A stretch of 37,468 nt of DNA from Chitinophagaceae bacterium (GTDB taxonomy: Bacteria; Bacteroidota; Bacteroidia; Chitinophagales; Chitinophagaceae), in contig CANCPA010000018.1 in the NCBI GenBank assembly GCA_947379895.1, positions 1 to 37,468 on the forward strand. The letters run 5' to 3'. The notes beneath the pieces were generated by a model, which was not told where the DNA came from, did not search any database, and saw nothing but the letters and a program-made list of their open reading frames with translations. Below, one piece after another: positions 25,497 to 33,609 of this stretch (position 1 is its first letter; every line of letters begins with the position of its first letter). A program made the position numbers and the translations under genes.

Positions 25497-26382
25497 TGGC
25501 TAACTCATCTCCATTTGAAGATAGATATAACAAATACCAATCTTCTCTAGTCAGTTGAATTGTTGCAGCTTCTTTTGATTGAACTAACCTATCAATTTTG
25601 GTAGTTCCCATAACAGGAATAATACCGGATGGATGTGCGTGTAAAAAGGCAATCAATATTTGATTGATACCAGTATTGTATTGTTTGGCTAGTAAAGATG
25701 CAGTTGATACTATTCGCCTAAAACTTGGATGTCCATCATCATTAAAAAGCTCCCCTCCTAGAGGTGCCCAAGCTAAAGGTGTAATTTGATGCTTAATACA
25801 GTTATCTAGACAACCGTTTGACAATGGAGACAATTGTATAATTGAAATCTCCATTTGATGGTATTCAATAGTAGTATAATCAATTAAAGTATTAATTTGA
25901 TGAGGTAAGAAATTTGTGACTCCAAATTGCAATAGCTTCCCCGATGTTTTCAAATGATCAATTGCAGTTGCTACTTCATAGGGATCCATTAAGGGATCTG
26001 CCCTTTGAAGCAGTAATACATCTATATAGTCTGTTCCAAAATTCCGTAGAGATTGCTCAACCGACTGAATAATATGCTTGGCCGAGGTGTTGTATGATTT
26101 GATATTGTAAAAGGGGCGATTATTGCACGGAAATTGAATGCCGCATTTTGTAATTAATTGAATTTGCTGCCTTATTGAGGGCAATGTCTTCAATGCCCTT
26201 CCAAAATCAGCCTCTGTTGTATAATCACCAAAAATATCAGCATGATCAAAACTAGAGATACCACTCTCTAGACAAGCTTCAATCATTGTCCTATAATCTT
26301 CAGTCTCGAAATCTGCTCCCCAAGCCCCCCAACGCATACATCCTGCAATTGGCGAGGATAGTTTATTAGTTGTAGGAATCAT
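25492..26382 (-). CDS. YdhF-type aldo/keto reductase with altered catalytic residues
   Basis: 296 residues with the AKR (beta/alpha)8 layout and NADP-binding end region (FLHAHPSGIIPVMGTTKIDR). By similarity it belongs to the YdhF group. The AKR tetrad is Asp, Tyr, Lys, His. Here Asp46 (DHAD) and Lys79 (TKCGI) are kept, but Tyr is Phe51 (DHADIFGDY) and His is Gln126 (LLLQRADPLMD), where YdhF has DHADIYGGY and LLIHRPDPLMD. Both changes are confirmed in the codons (TTT and CAA). It may be inactive as a reductase or do another job. It follows aguA by 26 bp on the same strand, so it is probably in the agmatine operon. Confidence 0.88.
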   Translation of the reverse strand: MIPTTNKLSSPIAGCMRWGAWGADFETEDYRTMIEACLESGISSFDHADIFGDYTTEADFGRALKTLPSIRQQIQLITKCGIQFPCNNRPFYNIKSYNTSAKHIIQSVEQSLRNFGTDYIDVLLLQRADPLMDPYEVATAIDHLKTSGKLLQFGVTNFLPHQINTLIDYTTIEYHQMEISIIQLSPLSNGCLDNCIKHQITPLAWAPLGGELFNDDGHPSFRRIVSTASLLAKQYNTGINQILIAFLHAHPSGIIPVMGTTKIDRLVQSKEAATIQLTREDWYLLYLSSNGDELAI

Positions 26383-26408
26383 ATCAGGGTCATTTTAGTG
26401 ATTCTTAA

Positions 26409-27464
26409 TTATACCGAAGGCTCTTGTTGACTCAAACAATGCCAACTTCCTAAGCCCCAAATTATATCCGTACTATCAATGCCTATAACTTTTTTAGCAG
26501 GAAAACAATTTTCAATGATAGTTAGCGCCTTATCATCATTTTTATCTCGATAAGTTGGCACTGTAACAACATCATTTGCAATATAAAAATTTGCATAAGA
26601 GGCGGGTAAGCGTTGTCCCTCATAAACAACTGCCGACGGCATCGGCAGCTCAATAATATTTAATTGCTTACCATTCAACAGCCTCAATTTATGCAAAGCG
26701 TCTATATTTTCCTTCAATAAATGATAATTTTCATCATTTTTATCGTCTTCTACAACACTTACTACCGTGTCATTGTTCACAAACCGAGTTATATCGTCAA
26801 TATGTCCATCCGTATCATCGCCAACAATCCCATCACCAATCCACAAAATCTGTTCTGCTCCATAAAAATCAAATAAATATTGCTCAATTTCTTTTTGAGA
26901 TAAATGAGGGTTTCTATTTTTATTTAATAAGCAAGCAGTAGTTGTTAGTATGGTGCCTTGACCATTAAAATCAACCGACCCTCCTTCCATGACTATACCC
27001 GGATGATAAACAGGCAAGCCCAAAGTCTTACCAATTAGCGTAGGAACAACATCGTCTAAATCATAAGGGGGATATTTATTGCCCCATGCATTATACCCCC
27101 AATCAACAATCACTTTCTTTGCTTCACCTTCGAGTGTTGGATTAATCAAAAATGCAGGACCATGATCTCTGCACCATGCATCATTAGTAGGATTAAAGAA
27201 GAATTTAATTTTATTTAAATCAACCCCTTCTTTAGTCAAATGGCCAATTGCTAAGTTTTTCATCGTTTCATCGGCAACATTGATACATACAAACTCCCCT
27301 TCGCTGACGGCCTTCACAAATTTTGCATAAGGCGTATAAATCGTATCTATCTTTCCAGGCCAACTTTCCTCTTTATGTGGCCAACTCAACCAAGTAGCTG
27401 TGTGCTGATGCCATTCGGCAGGAAAATAATAACCTAAACTCTTTGGAGTAATCATATCCTTCAT
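26409..27464 (-). CDS. aguA: agmatine deiminase
   Basis: 351 residues, the normal size. It hydrolyses agmatine to N-carbamoylputrescine and ammonia. Seen: the N-terminal YYFPAEWHQHTATWLSWPHK, the guanidino-binding NDAWCRDHGPAF, GGSVDFNGQGTILTTTACLL, DTDGHIDDITRFV with the catalytic-region His, and near the end GLGSWHCLSQQEP with the nucleophile Cys343. It is cytosolic. It is 112 bp downstream of aguB, so the two successive steps are encoded side by side. The gap between them holds family-B repeat words forming an imperfect hairpin. The start could also be the ATG three codons further in (MITPKSLGYY). Confidence 0.95.
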   Translation of the reverse strand: MKDMITPKSLGYYFPAEWHQHTATWLSWPHKEESWPGKIDTIYTPYAKFVKAVSEGEFVCINVADETMKNLAIGHLTKEGVDLNKIKFFFNPTNDAWCRDHGPAFLINPTLEGEAKKVIVDWGYNAWGNKYPPYDLDDVVPTLIGKTLGLPVYHPGIVMEGGSVDFNGQGTILTTTACLLNKNRNPHLSQKEIEQYLFDFYGAEQILWIGDGIVGDDTDGHIDDITRFVNNDTVVSVVEDDKNDENYHLLKENIDALHKLRLLNGKQLNIIELPMPSAVVYEGQRLPASYANFYIANDVVTVPTYRDKNDDKALTIIENCFPAKKVIGIDSTDIIWGLGSWHCLSQQEPSV

Positions 27465-27576
27465 TAATCTAATCTTATAAATATTACTAGTTTCAAGTTA
27501 CTAGTTACAGGTTTCTAGTAATAGTATCATCACCCTGAAACCCGCATTTGGTATCCTGAATCCTGTAACTTGCTAC
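27465..27576. repeat. intergenic repeat family B hairpin between aguB and aguA
   Basis: AGTTACAGG at 27503-27511 pairs with CCTGTAACT at 27562-27570, and GGTTTC at 27510-27515 pairs with GAAACC at 27537-27542. The DNA is a chain of degenerate CAGGTTAC/TAGTTAC words, like 33661-33754. It could act as an attenuator or RNA processing site inside the agu operon. Confidence 0.5.
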
Positions 27577-28446
27577 CTATCCTTCGTCAATATACCTTTT
27601 GGTTATCGGCGAATAACTATCTATTCGTCTGTCTCTCAAAAAAGGCCAATGTGTTCTGTAACGCTCAGAAGATTCGGTATCGATAGGCGTAACAACGGTT
27701 TCTTCATCCTCGTGAGAGGCCTTGTACAATAAAGTTCCAAATGGATTAGAAATAAAAGAACCACCCCAAAACTTCATATCTCCTTCGTAACCTACCCTAT
27801 TAACCGAAACAACAGGAACTCCATTTGCAATTGCATGGGAACGCTGAATAGTTTGCCAAGCATTATATTGTTCAGTGTTAGTTGCTTCATCCTGATGCTT
27901 TGCCCAACCGATAGCGGTAGGATAAAACAAAATTTCAGCGCCCATTAATGCAGTAATTCTAGCGGCTTCAGGATACCATTGATCCCAACAAATCAATACG
28001 CCGATAGTCGCAAACTTTGTTTTAAAGACTTTGTATCCTAAATCTCCTGGTGTAAAATAAAATTTTTCGTAATAACCGGGATCGTCAGGAATATGCATTT
28101 TACGATACATGCCAAGGTATTGACCATCTGCATCTATTACTGCAGTCGTATTATGATAAAGTCCATGTGCACGTTTTTCAAATAAAGAGGCAATAATTAC
28201 TACCTTATTTTCTGCTGCAACTTTAGATAAGAGGTCTGTAGTGGCCCCGGGTATTTGTTCTCCCAAACTAAAGTTGTCATGATTTTCTACATCACAGAAG
28301 TAAAGTGAAGAGAACAATTCTTGCAAACAAATAATTTGAGCCCCTTTATCAGCGGCTTCTTTAATCTTTACAATCGTTTTATTAATATTTCTATCCTTCT
28401 CGGCCACGCAACTCATCTGTATGGTGCCAATATTTACAATTGCCAT
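27577..28446 (-). CDS. aguB: N-carbamoylputrescine amidase
   Basis: 289 residues, a nitrilase-superfamily amidase that converts N-carbamoylputrescine to putrescine, CO2 and ammonia. The Glu-Lys-Cys triad is Glu43 (CLQELFSS), Lys116 (MYRKMHIPDD) and Cys153 (GVLICWDQWYPEAAR). FYFTPGDLGYKVF and NGVPVVSVNRVG are typical of the carbamoylputrescine group, as is the aguA neighbour. It is cytosolic. It is first of a probable aguB-aguA-reductase operon on the minus strand. Without the neighbour the call would be a general C-N hydrolase; with aguA adjacent it is strong. Confidence 0.94.
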   Translation of the reverse strand: MAIVNIGTIQMSCVAEKDRNINKTIVKIKEAADKGAQIICLQELFSSLYFCDVENHDNFSLGEQIPGATTDLLSKVAAENKVVIIASLFEKRAHGLYHNTTAVIDADGQYLGMYRKMHIPDDPGYYEKFYFTPGDLGYKVFKTKFATIGVLICWDQWYPEAARITALMGAEILFYPTAIGWAKHQDEATNTEQYNAWQTIQRSHAIANGVPVVSVNRVGYEGDMKFWGGSFISNPFGTLLYKASHEDEETVVTPIDTESSERYRTHWPFLRDRRIDSYSPITKRYIDEG

Positions 28447-28687
28447 TTATTATCAATGATTAAAATGAAATAAATGTTTTAACACAAAGAGAACAAAGAA
28501 AAAACAAGGATCACAAAGTGTTTTTTAAAATATTTTTAAAAATTAAAACTAAACCCTGTGTACTTTGAAAAAAAATCAATGTGTCCTTTGTGGTAAAAAC
28601 ATTAAGATTTATAATAAAAAAAAGTTCTGTACAATATTGCTATCAGTACAGAACTTTTTTGTATTATTTATCGGTGTTAATTCACAA
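28447..28687. repeat. intergenic repeat family C in the gap before aguB
   Basis: TTTTAACACAAAG at 28477-28489 is answered by CTTTGTGGTAAAA at 28586-28598 (one mismatch when paired), and further ACACAAAG/CTTTGTG words fill the loop. On the RRM side, AGTTCTGTAC at 28622-28631 pairs with GTACAGAACT at 28646-28655, followed by T6: a terminator-like stem between the RRM gene and aguB. Confidence 0.55.
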
Positions 28688-29152
28688 TTAGTATCTGCTA
28701 CCACCGCCGTATCCGCCACCGCTATTACCACGGTCACGTCCACCGCCACCGCCACCATCACGTCCACCGCCGTAGCCACCGCCACCGCTGTTTCCGCCAC
28801 GGTATCCACCACCGCCGCTTCCGCCACGGTAACCACCGCCGCCATCACGACCACCGCCGTAACCGCCGCCGCCTTCTCTCTTCTTGTATTCTCTTCTTTC
28901 TCCCTCAGGACGTGGAGTAGATTCGTTTACAACAAGTTTACGACCATCAATTTCAAATTCATTTAATGCACTGATTGCAGCTTTTGCAGCAGTATCATCA
29001 GCCATTTCAACAAAGCCAAAACCCTTGCTGCGTCCAGGACTAAACCTGTCTTCAACAACTTTTGCACTTGCAACTTCACCATAAGGTGTAAAAAGGTCTT
29101 TTAATTCTGCACTAGTCAATGACCAGCTCAAATTTCCAACGTAAATGTTCAT
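28688..29152 (-). CDS. RRM RNA-binding protein with glycine-rich tail
   Basis: 154 residues. Residues 1-80 are a single RNA recognition motif with RNP2 (IYVGNLSW) and RNP1 (KGFGFVEM). From about 95 to the end the chain is Gly/Arg/Tyr-rich (repeats such as GGGGYRGG and GGGRDGG), ideal for RNA contact and phase separation. Such proteins are cold-induced RNA chaperones in cyanobacteria and are widespread in Bacteroidota, with roles in transcript stability. The opposite strand of the Gly-rich part stays open only because of the GGN codons. The gene stands alone, with a leader of 100-130 nt likely, and a terminator-like hairpin follows it. Confidence 0.92.
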   Translation of the reverse strand: MNIYVGNLSWSLTSAELKDLFTPYGEVASAKVVEDRFSPGRSKGFGFVEMADDTAAKAAISALNEFEIDGRKLVVNESTPRPEGERREYKKREGGGGYGGGRDGGGGYRGGSGGGGYRGGNSGGGGYGGGRDGGGGGGRDRGNSGGGYGGGSRY

Positions 29153-29391
29153 GTTTTTTTAATTAAAATAAAAAATAAAAATGGTGAAAACAGTAACCAA
29201 AAACCCTGAATCATTTACGTTAAAAACGTTCGAGAGGATTGTAAACTGACCATTGAGACACGAAAGTATAATATTTAACTACATGAGCATTTTTTTTCTA
29301 AAAAAAAACACAATTATTGCTCTTAATTACCCAACTAATCTATAAATAGTTCATTTATTCAGGTACAAACCCTTATTTTAAGCAAAAAAAA

Positions 29392-29413
29392 GCCGCATCC
29401 AGAAGGATGCGGC
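29392..29413 (-). terminator. terminator of the rpsF-rpsR-rplI operon
   Basis: GCCGCATCC at 29392-29400 pairs perfectly with GGATGCGGC at 29405-29413 around a four-base loop, followed on the minus strand by a T run of eight. It lies 24 bp after the rplI stop. Confidence 0.92.
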
Positions 29414-29436
29414 AAAAATTTATCATCATTAAAACC

Positions 29437-29883
29437 CTATTCAGCAACAACTTCAAACTCAACTTCAGTAACATGTCCGCCACCGAAATCAATGCTTGCT
29501 TTGTAAGTACCCAATTCTTTAACGTCATCGTTAAGGGTAATACGCTTACGGTCAACTTCGTAACCCTTTTGATCACGGATTGCACGAGCAATTTGAAGAG
29601 AAGTAACACTACCGAAAATCTTACCAGAAGTACCAGTCTTTGCACCCAATTTCAAAGGAGATGAAGTAATCACTTCAATTACCTTCTTAATTTCAGCCAA
29701 CATAGCAGCTTCTTTCTTAGCCTTAACCTTTAAAGTTTCTTCCAACTTCTTAAGATTTGAAGGAGTTCCTTCGATAGCAAATTTTTGTGGGATTAAGTAG
29801 TTACGAGCATAACCATTTTTTACAGTTACCAGTTCGTTACGACCACCTAAATTATCAACGTCTTGAATTAATATTACTTGCAT
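29437..29883 (-). CDS. rplI: 50S ribosomal protein L9
   Basis: 148 residues, normal for L9, with the N-terminal rRNA-binding domain (MQVILIQDVDNLGGRNELVTV, then KNGYARNYLIPQKFA), a connecting helix (LKKLEETLKVKAKKEAAMLA) and the C-terminal domain (KIFGSVTSLQIARAIRDQ). L9 spans the 50S surface and limits ribosome slippage. It is the last gene of the rpsF-rpsR-rplI operon, 92 bp after rpsR and followed by a strong terminator. The identification is secure. Confidence 0.97.
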   Translation of the reverse strand: MQVILIQDVDNLGGRNELVTVKNGYARNYLIPQKFAIEGTPSNLKKLEETLKVKAKKEAAMLAEIKKVIEVITSSPLKLGAKTGTSGKIFGSVTSLQIARAIRDQKGYEVDRKRITLNDDVKELGTYKASIDFGGGHVTEVEFEVVAE

Positions 29884-29975
29884 AATTTGTTTTGTTAGTT
29901 CCCGAGAGCCCAGCTATTATTTTTAAACTGTCTCTTGACCTCTCGACCAAGATTAGGGAAGGTTACTAAAATTGT

Positions 29976-30242
29976 TTATTTCATTAAATCTGTTACATAA
30001 GGTAACAAAGCCATTTGTCTTGCCTTTTTAACAGCATCACCAACTTTACGTTGATATTTCAAAGAGTTTCCGCTCAAACGACGAGGTAATAACTTTCCTT
30101 GTTCGTTGATGAATTTCTTTAAGAAGTCGATATCCTTGTAGTCAACATACTTGATACCATATTTTTTGAAACGGCAGAATTTCTTCTTTTGTTTATCTTG
30201 TTTTACCGCAGTAAGGTATTTTATATCAGTACTCTTTGCCAT
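29976..30242 (-). CDS. rpsR: 30S ribosomal protein S18
   Basis: 88 residues. S18 pairs with S6 on the platform of the 30S subunit. Seen: [40 protein letters not shown] and the basic [20 protein letters not shown]. It begins two bases after the rpsF stop, so translation is probably coupled. No ssb gene lies between rpsF and rpsR, unlike in many other bacteria; this is normal for Bacteroidota. Confidence 0.97.
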   Translation of the reverse strand: MAKSTDIKYLTAVKQDKQKKKFCRFKKYGIKYVDYKDIDFLKKFINEQGKLLPRRLSGNSLKYQRKVGDAVKKARQMALLPYVTDLMK

Positions 30243-30244
30243 AA

Positions 30245-30598
30245 TTAAACTTTTGCTTTATCAAGGTTCTTAAATCCGCCATTTCTCTTTACATAGTTAT
30301 ACTCAACGGCGTTTTTGTCGAGCTTAGTAACCATGTGACGCATAATTTGCTCGTCACGTAAAATTTGTACTTTAAGTTTTTCGTTAAAGTCGCTTGAAGC
30401 AGTATATTCTACTACCCAATAAATCCCTGTTGTTTTCTTTTGAATAGGATAAGCAAAAGACTTCAGACCCCAAGGGTTGCTGTGTACAATTTCGCCACCT
30501 GCTTCTACAACAAGTTCTGCATACTTCTTCTGAGCAGCTTTGAATTCTTCCTCAGATAGAATTGGTGTAAAAATCACCATCAATTCGTAATTGTTCAT
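30245..30598 (-). CDS. rpsF: 30S ribosomal protein S6
   Basis: 117 residues: the ferredoxin-like S6 fold with [41 protein letters not shown] and the [17 protein letters not shown] tail. It forms a heterodimer with S18, whose gene follows directly. The leader contains a cluster of three hairpins (30623-30681), which suggests feedback control by the S6:S18 pair, as is known for this operon in other bacteria. Confidence 0.96.
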   Translation of the reverse strand: MNNYELMVIFTPILSEEEFKAAQKKYAELVVEAGGEIVHSNPWGLKSFAYPIQKKTTGIYWVVEYTASSDFNEKLKVQILRDEQIMRHMVTKLDKNAVEYNYVKRNGGFKNLDKAKV

Positions 30599-30622
30599 TA
30601 ACTGATTATTTAATTAATAAAA

Positions 30623-30697
30623 TGGGTTTATCCCAGTGGACAATTCGGAATCGTTCCGAAAAGAATCTGCCAAAACAGATTTGGGGCTGCAAATGTA
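30623..30697 (-). promoter_or_regulatory. structured rpsF leader and -7 box
   Basis: A TACATTTG -7 box reads on the minus strand at 30697-30690; its -33 element is weak. Between it and the rpsF ATG are three small hairpins: AATCTG/CAGATT (30664-30681), TTCGGAA/TTCCGAA (30644-30660, seven pairs) and TGGG/CCCA (30623-30635). Ribosomal leaders bound by S6:S18 carry an exposed CCG; whether this one does is not settled by eye. Confidence 0.45.
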
Positions 30698-30949
30698 GGA
30701 GGATATGATTAAAAAAGATAAAATATTTTTTAAACTGAATTTTTGAGGTTATAAATGATCAATTTTGAGTTTTAACAATTAGGTTTAAATTTTTAAAAAG
30801 TATCCAAAAATGTATTACAAATATGTTATCGTTGTTTATACTAACAAGAAACTGCTTTATTCTGTTTGATTTGTGTAAGTGTGACATTTGAGCTACAATT
30901 TTCAATTATCATTCTTCATCATTTTAATTAGAAACCTATGCCCCCTTGA

Positions 30950-30987
30950 TTTTCTTAGTTCTCCATGTTGTAAAACGTCCTGAGTAG
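30950..30987. repeat. 38-bp direct repeat, copy 1
   Basis: It begins TTTTCTTAGTTCTCC and ends TCCTGAGTAG. A second copy lies exactly 580 bp downstream at 31530-31567 with 33 of 38 positions the same. In reverse it resembles the ACACAAAG words of intergenic family C. Confidence 0.6.
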
Positions 30988-31208
30988 TATAGAATAATAG
31001 ACTATTCCATAAATAGCACTTATACATTAGTACTTTATTGAGTTATCGTATCTTTTATAAAAACTCAATGTTGCTATGTGCTTTTTATATTTGAACATTT
31101 AATCTTACTTCCAAAAATATATGGTATCCAATCTCAAAAATTCATCCGTAGCGAACACTAAACCCAAGCAACGTTACAAAACCCTTTACCATATTCTATG
31201 CTTTTTTT

Positions 31209-31460
31209 AACTTATTTCCTACTGTAAATCATTTATTGTCTACTATCAATTATTTATTGCCTACTTTAAGTCAATAATCGCCTGCTGTAAATCATTTATC
31301 GCCTACAATTAATTAAGTATCGCCTACTGTAAATCATTTATTGCTTACTGTAACCCTTTTATAGTTTACTGTATATCATTTATCGCCTGCGATAAATCAT
31401 TTATTGCTTACTATCAGTCATTTATTGCTTACTATCAGTCATTTATCGCCCGCTATAAAT
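31209..31460. repeat. twelve-unit 21-bp tandem repeat array
   Basis: Twelve consecutive 21-bp units begin at 31209 and repeat every 21 bases with no insertion or deletion across 252 bp. A typical unit begins CATTTAT(T/C)GCCTAC and ends GTAAAT, so its ends (ATTTA and TAAAT) are a weak dyad. The two units at 31398 and 31419 are identical; others differ at several positions. All frames I followed contain stops, so it is not a coding repeat. There are no spacers, which excludes CRISPR. The array sits in a 1,034-bp gene-free gap between the rpsF operon and the PfkB gene. Confidence 0.92.
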
Positions 31461-31529
31461 CAAATACAGGAAGCAAATACATTTTGTATACAGCTACCAA
31501 ATTTTAAAAGGAACCCAAATAATCCATGT

Positions 31530-31567
31530 TTTTCTTAGTTCTCCTTGTGGTAAACTCTCCTGAGTAG
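31530..31567. repeat. 38-bp direct repeat, copy 2
   Basis: Partner of 30950-30987 (five mismatches in 38). The pair encloses the 21-bp array and about 220 bp of other AT-rich sequence on its left, where I see no gene. Confidence 0.6.
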
Positions 31568-31576
31568 CAACAATTA

Positions 31577-31606
31577 TTTGACTAATAAGTAAAATCCTTA
31601 GCTTCG
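31577..31606 (+). promoter_or_regulatory. candidate promoter of the PfkB kinase gene
   Basis: TTTG at 31577-31580, an 18-bp gap, and TAGCTTCG at 31599-31606, a one-base variant of TAnnTTTG. The start codon follows at 31633. Confidence 0.45.
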
Positions 31607-31632
31607 CCACCAAATTAAACAATAATATAGGT

Positions 31633-32553
31633 ATGTCTTTAGTAGTAGTTGGTTCAATGGCTTTCGATGCAATTGAAACGCCTTTTGGTAAAAGTGATAA
31701 AATAATTGGAGGTGCGGGTACCTTCATCGCATGGTGCGCTAGCAATTTTACAGGTGTAAAACAAATTTCTGTGGTAGGTGGTGACTTTCCACAATCAGAA
31801 TTAGATGCACTCTCTGCACGTGGGGTGGCTTTAGAAGGTGTTCAGATTAAAAAAGATGAGAAGACTTTCTTTTGGAGTGGTCGCTACCACATGGATATGA
31901 ATACCCGCGATACATTAGTGACAGAATTGAATGTATTGGGAGATTTTAAACCCGTAGTACCCGATAGCTATCAAGACTGTGAGTTTTTAATGCTTGGCAA
32001 CCTTGCTCCTGCAGTTCAAAGTAGTGTAATTAAACAACTGAAAAACAAACCTAAGTTAATTGTAATGGACACCATGAATTTTTGGATGGACATTGCCCTT
32101 GACGATCTTAAACATACCCTTAGTCTTGTTGATGTGTTGATGGTAAATGATAGTGAAGCACGTCAATTGAGTGGCGACTATTCTTTAGTACGTGCGGCAC
32201 AGAAAATTTCTGCTATGGGACCGAAGTTTGTCATCATCAAGAAAGGTGAACATGGAGCCTTATTGTTTCACGAAAATCAAATATTCTCGGCACCGGCATT
32301 ACCACTAGAAGATGTATTCGATCCAACAGGTGCAGGAGATACTTTTGCAGGTGGCTTCATTGCTCATTTGGCAAAGACAAAAGATATCAGCTTCAATAAC
32401 ATGAAGACAGCAATCATTGTGGGAAGTGCATTAGCAAGTTTCGCAGTTGAAAAGTTTGGTACCGAAAGATTAAGATCCTTGACTAAGGAAGAAATCAGCG
32501 GAAGAATTAATGAATTTGTTCAATTATCAACATTTGATATTAGCCTAGTTTAA
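31633..32553 (+). CDS. PfkB-family carbohydrate or nucleoside kinase
   Basis: 306 residues of the ribokinase (PfkB) fold. Seen: the N-terminal VVVGSMAFDAIETPFG, the glycine pair GGAGTFIAWCASNF that closes over the sugar, the NDSEARQLSGD segment, and the C-terminal PfkB signature DPTGAGDTFAGGF with the catalytic base Asp236. It phosphorylates a sugar or nucleoside with ATP in the cytosol; the sequence does not reveal the substrate. It stands alone, convergent with the deoxyhypusine-synthase-like gene across a perfect 16-bp hairpin. Confidence 0.9.
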   Translation: MSLVVVGSMAFDAIETPFGKSDKIIGGAGTFIAWCASNFTGVKQISVVGGDFPQSELDALSARGVALEGVQIKKDEKTFFWSGRYHMDMNTRDTLVTELNVLGDFKPVVPDSYQDCEFLMLGNLAPAVQSSVIKQLKNKPKLIVMDTMNFWMDIALDDLKHTLSLVDVLMVNDSEARQLSGDYSLVRAAQKISAMGPKFVIIKKGEHGALLFHENQIFSAPALPLEDVFDPTGAGDTFAGGFIAHLAKTKDISFNNMKTAIIVGSALASFAVEKFGTERLRSLTKEEISGRINEFVQLSTFDISLV

Positions 32554-32558
32554 AAGTG

Positions 32559-32618
32559 ATGAGTTATGAGTAATGAATTATGAGTCTTTTATCTCATAGC
32601 TTATTACTCATAACTCAT
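32559..32618. terminator. hairpin of repeat family A between convergent genes
   Basis: ATGAGTTATGAGTAAT at 32559-32574 pairs perfectly over 16 bp with ATTACTCATAACTCAT at 32603-32618, and an inner ATGAG/CTCAT stem extends it. An AT-rich tract follows. It probably ends transcription from both sides. Confidence 0.7.
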
Positions 32619-32634
32619 ATTTTATTATTTATAA

Positions 32635-33609
32635 CTACAATCCAAGTATCCACGCAAAAATTAGTGGTGCTACGATTGTTGCATCACTCTCTACTATGAA
32701 TTTAGGCGTATGAATATCTAATTTTCCCCAAGTAATTTTCTCATTCGGCACGGCACCACTATAGGAACCATACGAAGTAGTGCTATCGCTAATTTGACAG
32801 AAATAACTCCAAAAAGGTACATCATGCCATTCCAAATCCTGATACATCATTGGCACCACACATATTGGGAAATCTCCTGCAATACCCCCTCCTATCTGAA
32901 AGAATCCGACTCCCTTACCACCACTATTTGCACGGTACCATTCCGTTAGGAACACCATATATTCTATACCATTCTTAACGGTACTTGCTTTTAATTCACC
33001 TTTAATCACATAGCTAGCAAAGATGTTTCCGGTTGTACTATCTTCCCATCCTGGAACAATAATGGGGATATTTTTTTCGGCTGCAGCCAAAATCCAACTA
33101 TTCTTTGGATCAATTTCATAGTATTGTTCCAATTCACCACTCAACACAGTCTTGTACAAAAACTCATGTGGAAAATATCTTTCACCACTTGCCTCTGCAT
33201 CCTTCCATTGTTTTACCAAGTGTTTTTGCAAACGGCGAAACGCTTCTTCCTCAGGAATACAGGTATCCGTAACACGGTTGTAATGATTTTCTAACAAATC
33301 CCACTCATCCTGTGGCGTTAAATCACGATAATTAGGCACACGCTTATAATGACTATGTGCCACAAGATTCATTACATCTTCTTCAAGATTAGCACCTGTA
33401 CAACTGATAATATCCACCTTTCCCTGACGAATCATTTCGGCAAAAGAAATACCTAATTCCGCAGTACTCATGGCACCTGCGAGGGTAACCATCATTTTAC
33501 CACCTTCAGTAAGGTGGGTTTCGTAACCTTTTGCTGCATCTATTAACGCCGCCGCATTAAAATGGCGATAATGATGTTCTATAAATTGTGAAACGGGTCC
33601 TTTGCTCAT
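32635..33609 (-). CDS. deoxyhypusine-synthase-like protein
   Basis: 324 residues of the deoxyhypusine synthase fold. In eukaryotes and archaea this enzyme moves the aminobutyl group of spermidine to eIF5A; bacteria lack eIF5A, so bacterial members must do something else, probably aminobutyl transfer to a small polyamine as in homospermidine formation. Seen: MVTLAGAMSTAELGISFAEM, the ISCTGANLEEDVMNLVAHSHY NAD-binding region, IPIIVPGWEDSTTGNIFASY, the active-site loop TSYGSYSGAVPNEKITWGK with the covalent-intermediate Lys296, and a closing ESDATIVAPLIFAWIL. All expected catalytic parts seem present. It lies within 10 kb of aguA-aguB. Confidence 0.88.
   Translation of the reverse strand: MSKGPVSQFIEHHYRHFNAAALIDAAKGYETHLTEGGKMMVTLAGAMSTAELGISFAEMIRQGKVDIISCTGANLEEDVMNLVAHSHYKRVPNYRDLTPQDEWDLLENHYNRVTDTCIPEEEAFRRLQKHLVKQWKDAEASGERYFPHEFLYKTVLSGELEQYYEIDPKNSWILAAAEKNIPIIVPGWEDSTTGNIFASYVIKGELKASTVKNGIEYMVFLTEWYRANSGGKGVGFFQIGGGIAGDFPICVVPMMYQDLEWHDVPFWSYFCQISDSTTSYGSYSGAVPNEKITWGKLDIHTPKFIVESDATIVAPLIFAWILGL

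Noticed and set aside
28565-28966. 133-residue plus-strand frame rich in Ala, Thr and Val
   Set aside because: It is the mirror of the GGN-rich glycine tail of the RRM protein; its low-complexity composition is a codon artefact.
31209-31460. CRISPR array
   Set aside because: The units are contiguous with no unique spacers, and no cas gene lies nearby.
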